Positions 35,957 to 42,937 of a stretch of 47,329 bases of DNA are shown in pieces. Position 1 is the stretch's first letter, and the number at the start of each line of letters is the position of its first letter. The DNA is taken from the NCBI GenBank assembly GCA_036393295.1, contig DASWHF010000047.1:1-47329 (forward strand), in the 5' to 3' direction. The notes beneath the pieces were generated by a model. That model was given only the letters and a program-made list of their open reading frames with translations. It was not told the origin of the DNA and did not search any database. The position numbers were made by a program, and so were the translations under genes. The stretch is from DASWHF01 sp036393295 (GTDB lineage Bacteria; Pseudomonadota; Gammaproteobacteria; Acidiferrobacterales; UBA6901).

Positions 35957-36991
35957 CTACTTCCAGCCGGCGCGGTCGATGGCGCGCTGCGCCGCGGCGC
36001 TGTTGCGCGCGAGCGCGTCGGCGCCGAGGCGGTCGACCTTGAATTTTCCCATCGCCTGCAACTGCGGGTTGTCGAGCCGCACCGTCGGCACCACCGGCCA
36101 CTCGTTGTTGCCGTCGGCGAAATAGGCCTGCGCGGCGTCGCTCGCCAGGTACTCCAGAAATTTCACCGCTGCGTCCTTGTTGGGCGCGTGCTTGAGCATC
36201 CCGCCGCCGGAGATGTTCACATGCGCGCCGCGGCCGGCCTGGTCGGGAAATACGAGCCCGGTGCGGCGCACGACCTCGCGGTCGCCGGGCTCGGTCGAGG
36301 CCATGAGCCGCGCGTAGTAGTAATGATTGCTGAGCGCCACGTCGCACTCGCCGGCCGCGACCGCGCGGATCTGGTCGGTGTCGCCGCCCTTGGGCGGGCG
36401 CGCGAGATTGGCGACGATGCCGCGCGCCCAGGCCTCGGCGCCGGCCTCGCCGTGATGCGCGATCTGCGCCGCCATCAGGCTGCGGTTGTAGACATGCCCG
36501 CCGGAGCGCACGCACAGCTTGCCGCGCAGCGCCGGATCGGCGAGATCCGCGTAGGTCCGCACGTGCGCCGGGTCGATGCGGTCCTTGCGGTAGACGATCA
36601 CCCGCGCACGGTAGGAAAAGCCGAACCAGTGACCGCCCGGCTCGCGGAACTGGGCGGGGATGCGCCGGCGCAGCGTGCTCGAGGCGACCGGCGCGAACAG
36701 CCCGGCCTCGTGCGCCATCTGCAGGCGCGCGGCGTCGACGGTCAGGAAGACATCGGCCGGGCTGTTGGCGCCCTCGGTGCGGATGCGCATGAACAGCTCG
36801 TCCTCCTTGCCCTCGATGCGATTGACCCGGATGCCGGTCTGCGCGGTGAAGTCGCGGTACAGCGCCTCGTCGGTCTGGTAGTGGCGGGCACTATATAAGT
36901 TGAGCACGGGCTCCGCGGCCGCGGCCGGACCGGCGAGGCCGGCGGCGGTGAGCGCGATGGCGATGAACAGAAGCTTGCGGGGCTTGGGCAT
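35957..36991 (-). CDS. Ferric iron ABC transporter substrate-binding protein (FbpA-like)
   Basis: A 344-residue periplasmic protein with a signal peptide (...LLFIAIALTAAGLAGPAAAA). The mature protein begins PVLNLYSARHYQTDEALYRD, contains NRIEGKEDELFMRI, and has the iron-ligating tyrosine block NHYYYARL. This is the FbpA/FutA type that binds Fe3+ and hands it to the FbpB/FbpC pump. It is encoded convergently to the permease and not in one operon with it. The ATG at 36991 fits the signal peptide. Confidence 0.93.
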   Translation of the reverse strand: MPKPRKLLFIAIALTAAGLAGPAAAAEPVLNLYSARHYQTDEALYRDFTAQTGIRVNRIEGKEDELFMRIRTEGANSPADVFLTVDAARLQMAHEAGLFAPVASSTLRRRIPAQFREPGGHWFGFSYRARVIVYRKDRIDPAHVRTYADLADPALRGKLCVRSGGHVYNRSLMAAQIAHHGEAGAEAWARGIVANLARPPKGGDTDQIRAVAAGECDVALSNHYYYARLMASTEPGDREVVRRTGLVFPDQAGRGAHVNISGGGMLKHAPNKDAAVKFLEYLASDAAQAYFADGNNEWPVVPTVRLDNPQLQAMGKFKVDRLGADALARNSAAAQRAIDRAGWK

Positions 36992-37109
36992 GGGGTTCCG
37001 TTGTGCGAAAGACAGGTCAGCGGTGTTCGCTTCGTACGCGACACCGTCTCGGCGCCGGCAACGAGGGGCATTATCGCCCTGGCCGCTTCAGCAAGCAACG
37101 ATCAAAGAG

Positions 37110-37136
37110 AAAGCGCCGCGGGTCAGGCGGCGCTTT
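37110..37136 (-). terminator. Terminator after the rhodanese gene
   Basis: Perfect 10-base arms AAAGCGCCGC and GCGGCGCTTT enclose a 7-base loop. Read on the minus strand the hairpin ends in TTTCTCTTTG, a T-rich run. It lies 48 bases after the rhodanese stop. Confidence 0.75.
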
Positions 37137-37183
37137 CTGGGTGACGACGGGAAGCGTGTAATGCCGGACCGGACCCGCCGCCG

Positions 37184-38005
37184 CTACTTGTCCTTGTCGC
37201 CGCCGCCCAGCACCACCCGGCCGAACATGTGATCGAAATGCCCCTGGGCTCCGCCCTTCATGAAGAAGTAATCCTTGACCCCTTTGTTCTCGAGGTAATA
37301 CTGGAACCACTGCACCTGCTTGCCGGCCTGGTCGTACACCAGCAGCACCTTCCCCTGCGCCTTGGCCTCCGCGATGGCGGCATCGATCTTCTTGGTCTCG
37401 TCCAGTTGCGCGCGCCGCTCCTTGAACGGAAACAGCGGGCTGTCGCGCTGCACGCGATCGCGCACGTCCAGTACCACGCTCCGGTCGTCGACCAGCGCCA
37501 CGAACTCGGGCGGTTCGAGCAGGCGCGCGGTGAAGCGCTTCTTGTCGATCACCTGCCTGCGATCGATCGGGCTCTTGCCGAGCAGCACGGTATCGGCCGG
37601 TTGCGCCTGGCCCCAATCGAAGATGCCGGCATCGTAGGCGTAGATCCTGTCCAGCCGCGCCTTGGCGGCGAGCAGCGCCGCGTCGTACGACTTGTGGCAG
37701 GTCTTGCCGTTGCAATAGAACACGAACGGCTTGTCGTGCTCGGCGCGCAACTGCGCCACCTTCTCGCCGAAACCGATCTTCAATGGCACGTGGACCGCGC
37801 CCTTGACATGCAGCGTGTCGAACTCGTACTTCGAGCGCACATCGATCACCAGCACCTCGCCGAGGCGCGCCTTGAGCTCGTCGGTGCTCATGATCTGCAC
37901 GTCCGGGTAGCGTGCGCGGAACGGGTACTCCTCGTCGGCCGCACCGGCAAGCGGAGATGCCATGCCGGTAACGGCCAGCAGCAATACTGCTAGCAGTCTG
38001 TTCAT
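37184..38005 (-). CDS. Periplasmic tandem rhodanese-like protein
   Basis: A 273-residue secreted protein with a signal peptide (MNRLLAVLLLAVTGMASPLA). The first rhodanese domain has VLVIDVRSKYEFDTLHVKGA and an active loop FYCNGKTCHKSYDAA with C98 and C103. The second domain (about 165-265) keeps VVLDVRDRVQRDSPLF but has Asp where the cysteine should be (LLVYDQAGK), so it is probably inactive. Rhodaneses move sulfane sulfur between thiols or to cyanide. Periplasmic location suggests handling of external sulfur compounds. The region upstream has an unusual GGGTTATACCC palindrome. Confidence 0.9.
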   Translation of the reverse strand: MNRLLAVLLLAVTGMASPLAGAADEEYPFRARYPDVQIMSTDELKARLGEVLVIDVRSKYEFDTLHVKGAVHVPLKIGFGEKVAQLRAEHDKPFVFYCNGKTCHKSYDAALLAAKARLDRIYAYDAGIFDWGQAQPADTVLLGKSPIDRRQVIDKKRFTARLLEPPEFVALVDDRSVVLDVRDRVQRDSPLFPFKERRAQLDETKKIDAAIAEAKAQGKVLLVYDQAGKQVQWFQYYLENKGVKDYFFMKGGAQGHFDHMFGRVVLGGGDKDK

Positions 38006-38078
38006 GGGAATGCCCTCTTATCAAAAGGGGTATAGCCGTTCACTCCCTGTGTTAGTTTCCAGGCATCCTACTGATGCA

Positions 38079-38089
38079 GGGTTATACCC
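38079..38089 (-). promoter_or_regulatory. GGGTTATACCC palindrome overlapping a possible -10
   Basis: The 11-base dyad GGGT-TAT-ACCC lies 75 bases upstream of the rhodanese start. On the minus strand it contains TATAAC, a possible -10. A related GGGGTATA is at 38027-38034. A repressor bound here would block the promoter; which one is unknown. Confidence 0.35.
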
Positions 38090-38221
38090 GTTTAATTAAA
38101 AATAATTATAGACCATGCCGGTGCCTATCCCTCGGAGCGCCGGTGAAATCGCCGTCATGTCAAATGAATACAGCGATTACGGGATGGCTTGATGACGCGG
38201 ATTTTCCCCTACAGACAATAG

Positions 38222-38240
38222 GCCATGCGAGGCGCATGGC
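38222..38240. repeat. Hairpin downstream of the redox protein gene
   Basis: GCCATGCG-AGG-CGCATGGC is a perfect 8-base hairpin with a three-base loop, 54 bases after the stop of the C_GCAxxG_C_C gene. There is no T run on either side; it may be a degenerate REP or a weak terminator. Confidence 0.4.
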
Positions 38241-38294
38241 TTAACGCCGGACAGGCGGAGCCGGAAATCCGCCTGCTCGACAACATTCAGCACA

Positions 38295-38777
38295 TCACAG
38301 GATCTCAACCACCCACTTAGTGACCATGCCGGTCGCATGCGCGCACTGCCGGCCGCGGGCGGCATCGAAGGCCTTGTACTCCTCGGCGTTCCACATGTCG
38401 TAGGTGCGCCCGGTGAATTTCCGCTGCAGCGCCTCGCAGGTGATGCCGCCGAACTCGCGGCGGAAGCGCTCGACGAGCTCGCGGCTCTTTTTGAAATTGT
38501 TGATGTGGCGTCCGGTATCGAGCTTGCTGCGGTCGCGGCCGAATTTCGCGCTGAGCGCCATGAGCCCGCCGGTCAAGGCCCCGCAGGTCCCCTGCCCCAC
38601 CAGCCCGCCGCCGCCGGACAACCCGTGGCTGGCCTTGATGGTCTGGTCGTCGACGACACCGACCGTTTCCTGCACGGTGGCGAGCACGCATTGCGGACAA
38701 CAGCCGTAGCTCAATTCGTACTGAAGCGCCTTGTGGTAGGCCTGCTCGGCCAGGGCCTGCTTGTCGTCGTTGCTCAT
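38295..38777 (-). CDS. C_GCAxxG_C_C family redox protein
   Basis: A 160-residue soluble protein with six cysteines in the pattern of the C_GCAxxG_C_C family. They are GCCPQC (C26, C27, C30), GTCGALTGG (C65), GITCEAL (C114) and GRQCAHATG (C145). The glycine-rich SHGLSGGGGLVGQGTCGA is the core. The family is thought to be redox-active or metal-binding; its exact role is not established. I chose the ATG at 38777; an upstream ATG at 38858 would place the promoter-like AT region inside the gene. Its neighbours are a rhodanese and small secreted proteins, which suits a role in sulfur or electron transfer. Confidence 0.9.
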   Translation of the reverse strand: MSNDDKQALAEQAYHKALQYELSYGCCPQCVLATVQETVGVVDDQTIKASHGLSGGGGLVGQGTCGALTGGLMALSAKFGRDRSKLDTGRHINNFKKSRELVERFRREFGGITCEALQRKFTGRTYDMWNAEEYKAFDAARGRQCAHATGMVTKWVVEIL

Positions 38778-38843
38778 GGCTGCCGTCCTTATAAGGGATG
38801 ACTTATACACACTATAGCAAACGCGATCGGGTCGGAGGCGCTT

Positions 38844-38859
38844 GTGAGCAATTCTCATT
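38844..38859. promoter_or_regulatory. Fur-like half site upstream of the redox protein gene
   Basis: Read on the minus strand, AATGAGAATTGCTCAC resembles one half of a Fur box, as at 31964-31979. It lies about 70 bases upstream of the C_GCAxxG_C_C start. Confidence 0.25.
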
Positions 38860-38960
38860 TACTTCCGGATATTGCGCCGCAAGAATGGGTCCCGCGGCAC
38901 TGAACCGCCGCCGCCCGCACCGCGACCCAGGTGTTAACGACCACCCCTGAAGGAGGCGCT

Positions 38961-39527
38961 ATGCACACCCGACCGACGACCGCCGTCGCGCAGCTCGCGC
39001 TCGGCGCCATGCTGTGCTGGAACCTGACGGCCGCGGCGCAGACCGACACGATCGTCTCCAATGTGAAACCCGACGTCACCACCCATGGCATCACCTTGAA
39101 CGGCAGCTTCATCTCCGGCGGGCCGGTGGCGACGGTCCCGGCCAGCCAGGCGAAGTCGATGGCCAACGGCCAGTGCCGGTTCGAGATGGCCTATCACATG
39201 ACCAACAAGGGCGAGGTCGCCACCAGCCCGTCATTCCGCAACCGGATGCTGCGCAACGGCGCAGTGGTCGTGCAGCATCCCAACCAGACCCTGGACGCCA
39301 AGGAAAGCGAGGTGAAGACCTTCGACGTCTACCTGCAGTCCGGCCTGAACGACTTCGGACTGTACCTGGACTCCGAAAACCAGGTGGCGGAGAGCGATGA
39401 GACCAACAACTTCCGCGTCGCCAAGATCAATCTGACCGGCAGCTGCCTGGACAAGGTTGTCGCGCCCGCGGCGCCGGCGCGCAAGCCCGGCATCGAGCAT
39501 GAGGATATCGGCATCCGGCGGCGGTGA
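38961..39527 (+). CDS. Secreted CARDB-like protein
   Basis: A 188-residue secreted protein with a signal peptide (TTAVAQLALGAMLCWNLTAAAQ). The mature part is one beta-sandwich domain of the CARDB type, recognised by VKTFDVYLQSGLNDFGLYLD and the motif ESDETNNF near its end. Two cysteines (GQCRFEM and GSCLDK) could form a disulfide. AAGGAGG lies seven bases before the ATG. The CARDB fold also appears in the large secreted protein at 40787-42901, so the two may work in the same surface context. Confidence 0.82.
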   Translation: MHTRPTTAVAQLALGAMLCWNLTAAAQTDTIVSNVKPDVTTHGITLNGSFISGGPVATVPASQAKSMANGQCRFEMAYHMTNKGEVATSPSFRNRMLRNGAVVVQHPNQTLDAKESEVKTFDVYLQSGLNDFGLYLDSENQVAESDETNNFRVAKINLTGSCLDKVVAPAAPARKPGIEHEDIGIRRR

Positions 39528-39538
39528 CCCGATAAGCG

Positions 39539-39595
39539 GGGTCAGGATTTTCCGCTAAATTATTAGCAACAATTCCTCCCTGACCCGGGTTTCCC
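39539..39595. repeat. AT-rich palindromic repeat, copy 1
   Basis: GGGTCAG (39539-39545) and CTGACCC (39580-39586) are perfect inverted arms around an AT-rich centre with GCTAAATTATTAGC. The right part, through TCCTCCCTGACCCGGGTTTC, is shared with 40634-40687. It follows the CARDB gene by 11 bases. Confidence 0.75.
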
Positions 39596-39705
39596 CGGAC
39601 ATGTTTCGTTGACTGACGTCAATGCAATGAGCCGTCGCGTGTGTGATCGTAGGACACTGCGACCGGTGCGGTCGCGCAAGGCGCGGGTTCCGGCGGGAAG
39701 GCGAA

Positions 39706-39954
39706 ATGCACATACCTGGCTGCAATGTCGGCGGATCGGACCGGCTCGAGCGGGTCGCGCACGGTGTCGTGTTCATGCTGATCGGCATTTTTCTGGTGAG
39801 CGGCCCGTGGTGGATGATCATCACCGCCTATGGGGCGATCCGGCTCATGACCGGGCTGTTCGCGTTTTGCCCCGTCTATCTGCCCTTCCGATACACCACC
39901 GCGCCGGCGAAAAAGACCGCCGCCCGAAACGGCCCCGGCGGTCCCGGCCGGTAA
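39706..39954 (+). CDS. DUF2892-family membrane protein
   Basis: An 82-residue protein of the DUF2892 type. It has CNVGGSDRLERVAHGVVFM, a helix LIGIFLVSGPWWMIITAYGA and IRLMTGLFAFCPVYLPF. The two cysteines (C6 in PGCNVGG and the one in FCPVY) flank the helices. In YgaP-like proteins this domain anchors a rhodanese in the membrane; here it is alone. The ATG at 39706 follows GGGAAGG; the frame upstream to 39643 lacks family similarity. Confidence 0.85.
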   Translation: MHIPGCNVGGSDRLERVAHGVVFMLIGIFLVSGPWWMIITAYGAIRLMTGLFAFCPVYLPFRYTTAPAKKTAARNGPGGPGR

Positions 39955-40045
39955 CGCGTCCGCCCCGGCCCGGTGTCTCAGCGCGGACGCAGCGGGCGTC
40001 ATCGGCGGCACGCAGCTTGCCGCTCAACGAAATCAGGAGGTGCGT

Positions 40046-40438
40046 ATGCGCGGGGCGAGGCGGCTTACGGTGGCGACTTTGTCCGGGATCATGTTCGGTT
40101 TCGTCTGTCTGGCCCTGGCCAGCAGCGCGCCCGGCGCGCTGCCCGGGCCCGCCGCCTGGCAGATCGTCGCCGAGCGCACGCTGATCGGCGTCGCCATCGG
40201 CATCAGCGCGCTGACCCTGGGGCATTGGTCGCTGCACGGCATCGCCATGGGAGCGCTCTTCAGCATTCCCCTGGCGATCGGCGGGCTGATGGCGCCGGAC
40301 AACCCGGAATTCGGCAAGGCCGCGCTGTTCGCGTGGACGATCGTCCTGGGGATGATCTACGGCCTGCTGATCGAGCTCATCACCTCGGTGTTGTTCAAGG
40401 CGCCCGGCGCGGCGCGCGCGCAGCCGATTCCGGGCTGA
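40046..40438 (+). CDS. Integral membrane protein, four helices
   Basis: A 130-residue hydrophobic protein with about four helices, including LSGIMFGFVCLALASSAPGA, TLIGVAIGISALTLGHW, IAMGALFSIPLAIGGLMAP and LFAWTIVLGMIYGLLIELIT. I do not recognise a family. AGGAGG ends five bases before the ATG at 40046; a GTG two codons earlier overlaps that site and is unlikely. It is followed by the 57-residue gene. Confidence 0.75.
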   Translation: MRGARRLTVATLSGIMFGFVCLALASSAPGALPGPAAWQIVAERTLIGVAIGISALTLGHWSLHGIAMGALFSIPLAIGGLMAPDNPEFGKAALFAWTIVLGMIYGLLIELITSVLFKAPGAARAQPIPG

Positions 40439-40478
40439 CGGCAACGCTGGCGTCCAGGGCGCAAGGAGCGAATGGACG

Positions 40479-40652
40479 ATGAACAGGAAATGGCACGAAG
40501 CACACCCGATGCCGGCGAACGCCTCGCGCGAACAGCGCATCCGCTGGCACCGGGCCCATGCCCGGCACTGCGGGTGTCGCCCGATTCCGGAGTCGCTGCG
40601 CGCCGACGTCAGAAAGCCGGGGGGAAAGATACAAGAGAGGACATTTCGCTAA
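40479..40652 (+). CDS. Small Cys/His-containing protein, 3' end replaced by a repeat
   Basis: A 57-residue reading frame with protein-like composition: it starts MNRKWHEAHPMPANASREQR and has RHCGCRPIP. The line WHxxH...MPxNAxxxQRIxWHxxHxxxCxCRxIP is one I associate with short conserved bacterial proteins of unknown role, possibly binding metal through the Cys and His residues. GGAGCG lies upstream of the ATG, as does a competing ATG at 40472 in another frame. The last residues (after about 45) and the stop codon TAA fall inside the palindromic repeat at 40634-40687, so the natural C terminus seems to have been replaced. Confidence 0.65.
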   Translation: MNRKWHEAHPMPANASREQRIRWHRAHARHCGCRPIPESLRADVRKPGGKIQERTFR

Positions 40653-40687
40653 TATTAGCAATAATTCCTCTCTGACCCGGGTTTCCC
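40634..40687. repeat. AT-rich palindromic repeat, copy 2
   Basis: AGAGAGGA (40634-40641) and TCCTCTCT (40666-40673) are perfect inverted arms. The centre contains the 12-base palindrome GCTAATATTAGC (40648-40659). The right side, ending in GACCCGGGTTTCCC, matches the copy at 39539-39595. Confidence 0.78.
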
Positions 40688-40694
40688 TAAGGGT

Positions 40695-40748
40695 GTAGGG
40701 TGCGTCCCACGCACCGCTCAATATTTCGGTGCGCAGGGCGCACCCTAC
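40695..40748. repeat. REP/inverted-REP pair of a second family
   Basis: GTAG (40695-40698) precedes the hairpin GGTGCGT-CCC-ACGCACC. After a 12-base spacer (40716-40727) the hairpin GGTGCGC-AGG-GCGCACC follows and ends in CTAC (40745-40748). The layout equals that of the 24144 and 27346 elements but the stems differ. It lies 39 bases after the stop of the large secreted protein on the minus strand and could end that transcript. Confidence 0.78.
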
Positions 40749-40786
40749 GGTTCGGCGTTGAATGCGAGGTCATTTTGTTAGGCGCT

Positions 40787-42901
40787 CTAAGGGAGGGTCG
40801 AGTCGTAGTTGGCGCCGTCGTTGAACGGCACCGGCTGGCCGCCGCGGTCGTGCGGGACGCCGACGGCGACGGTGCCCTCGCAGGTTCCGCCCTGGCCATC
40901 GTCCGCGGTGAAGGCGATCTCGTAGACGCGGCCGTTGTCGAGGCCCGAGCGCTCGGCGCGCACGCGCGCGGTCGGGGTGCCGACGCCGAAGCCGTCGGGG
41001 CTGGTGTCGCCGTCGCCGAGGCCGTTCACCGGCTCGTCCTGGCGGATGCCGGTGACGGTGATCGTGACCGGATCGCCGTCCGGGTCCATGACACCCTGGA
41101 GCGTGATGTCGTGCAGCTTGTGGTTCGGCGGCCACAAGATGCCGGCGCTCGGCGCGGCCGCGCTGCAGTCGGGCGGCGCGTTGTCCACCTCGAGTGTCGG
41201 CACGATAGTCGATTTCGATGTGGTGAGCTCGCTGAACGAGCAGTTGTTGCCCTCGTCGAGCTCGGCGAGCTCGTAGTCGGCGTCGGCGCAGGCGGCGAGA
41301 TAGTACACGCCTTCCGGCAGGTCGGCCGGTAGCTGGAACTGGACGGTGCCCGATTCGCTGGTCGCGTCCGGCGTCAGCGGGCCGACCCGGCGCTCGCCGA
41401 TGACGCGCGCCGCGTACGGATCGATCGGCAGGCTCGCCGAGAGGTAATAGCGCGTGGTCGACTCCGCGGCGTCGAGGATGCCGATGTTCTGCGTGACCTC
41501 GGTGACGTAGACGGGATTGCCGCCCTGCGACTGGATCTCCGGCGGCATGAAGAACGGCACCACCAGATCCGGCCCGCCGGTCCAGGTGACCTCCGCCTCG
41601 GCCAGCGCGCCGGGATAAGGCTGATAACCGACCAGCAGCGCGGCCAGGTCGTTGGTCAGCGACGCCAGGTGAATCGGCGCCGGCATGAGCGGCTTGAGAG
41701 ACCCCACTTCCTCGATCCACACCAAGTGATCGGTGCCGACCGCCGTGCCGGTATAGCTGAAGGTGTATTCGCCGTTGGCGTCGGTGTCACCCGACCACGA
41801 CTCAGATTCGTGCGGTCCCTGGACGATGGTCACGAACACCCGATAGCCCTCGACCGGCGCGTCGTTGTCGGCGGAATTGACCACCTTGGCCGTGACCGTG
41901 TGCTCGGTGCCGATCGACAGCGTGGCGCTGCGCGGCATGAGCGTGTACACCGGCTCGAAGGGGATCGGCGTGTCCGGCGTGCTCTCGAGCAGGCTGCGAA
42001 TATTCAGCACCACGAGATCGAAGATCTCCTGGTTGCGCTGGCCGGGCAGGGAATCGAGCATGGTCTGCAAGACCGTCTGCAGGCGGGTCTTGGCGAGCGT
42101 GCCGTCGTCCTGGTCGAGCGCGGCGCGCGCGAAGGCGAGCTGGTCGCGCAGCGCCTGGACCAGCGCCGGGTCGGTGATCCAGCCGAGCGTCGCGGCGCGC
42201 TCGATGTCGGCGGCGAGCTGCGACCAGTGATCGTCCGAGCCGAAGGTGTTGAGGCTGGAGGGCCCGAGCGTGTAGGTGATCGACGGCAGGTCGCGCTCGA
42301 CCGCGGCGGCCGCGTCGAGCAGGTCGTCGGTGACCTCGTCGTGATCGGGCACGATCAGCACCCAGTCGGGCACCGCCTGCGCCTCGCGGATGGTCGGCAG
42401 GCCGCGGCTCAGCAGCGTGAAGCCCGACAGGCTCGCGCCCGGCAGGATCGTCATGCCGTTGTTGCCGGCGGTGAAGCGCGCGTAGCCGTCCTTGCCGAAG
42501 CCGCCGTGCCAGCCGGCCGGCACCTGCTGGCCGATCGGCACCACCGAGATGCCCTGCTCGAGATCGAGCGGCTCGCGCGCGGCGAGCGCGTCGTCGAACG
42601 GCACGAGCGACGTGCCGAGCGGAATCGTCAGGCCGAACGACGGCAGGCCGGAGTAGCGCGGGTTGGTGCGGATGTCGAGCTTGAGATTCCAGATCTCGCC
42701 GCTGTTGGCGGCCGGGTTCTGGACCGTGTACCGGTAGCTGTAGCGCAGCGCCGCGGAATCGTACGAAGCGGTCGCGCGTACCGTCACGTTCTCCAAGGTC
42801 GGCACCGGCATCTCGCCGACCGCCTGCGCCACGCGCGCCGGCAGCGCGCCGGCCAGCGCCAGAACCGCCAGAAGGAAACCCGATGTGATGCGATGGATCA
42901 T
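40787..42901 (-). CDS. Large secreted CARDB/Ig-like protein
   Basis: A 704-residue secreted protein with a signal peptide (...FLLAVLALAGALPARVAQA). The first 300 residues hold a beta-rich domain (NSGEIWNLKLDIRTNPRYSG) and a helical stretch (AATLGWITDPALVQALRDQL). An Ig-like domain follows (about 325-405, with ESWSGDTDANGEYTFSYTG), then a CARDB domain (about 470-575, ending AELDEGNNCSF), then a last domain with GILWPPNHKLHDITLQG and calcium-binding-like DPDGDP. It is probably a surface or periplasmic adhesive/binding protein. It is the last gene of the 46411-40787 unit, 36 bases after the peptidase candidate. Function is unknown. Confidence 0.82.
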   Translation of the reverse strand: MIHRITSGFLLAVLALAGALPARVAQAVGEMPVPTLENVTVRATASYDSAALRYSYRYTVQNPAANSGEIWNLKLDIRTNPRYSGLPSFGLTIPLGTSLVPFDDALAAREPLDLEQGISVVPIGQQVPAGWHGGFGKDGYARFTAGNNGMTILPGASLSGFTLLSRGLPTIREAQAVPDWVLIVPDHDEVTDDLLDAAAAVERDLPSITYTLGPSSLNTFGSDDHWSQLAADIERAATLGWITDPALVQALRDQLAFARAALDQDDGTLAKTRLQTVLQTMLDSLPGQRNQEIFDLVVLNIRSLLESTPDTPIPFEPVYTLMPRSATLSIGTEHTVTAKVVNSADNDAPVEGYRVFVTIVQGPHESESWSGDTDANGEYTFSYTGTAVGTDHLVWIEEVGSLKPLMPAPIHLASLTNDLAALLVGYQPYPGALAEAEVTWTGGPDLVVPFFMPPEIQSQGGNPVYVTEVTQNIGILDAAESTTRYYLSASLPIDPYAARVIGERRVGPLTPDATSESGTVQFQLPADLPEGVYYLAACADADYELAELDEGNNCSFSELTTSKSTIVPTLEVDNAPPDCSAAAPSAGILWPPNHKLHDITLQGVMDPDGDPVTITVTGIRQDEPVNGLGDGDTSPDGFGVGTPTARVRAERSGLDNGRVYEIAFTADDGQGGTCEGTVAVGVPHDRGGQPVPFNDGANYDSTLP

Positions 42902-42937
42902 CGTCCCTGCCCTCGAACGCTGGGTGGCGCCTTGCGG

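Noticed and set aside
40472..40675. 67-codon frame overlapping the 57-residue gene
   Set aside because: Its sequence is Ala/Arg/Pro-rich without pattern, while the frame starting at 40479 has a conserved-looking Cys/His layout.
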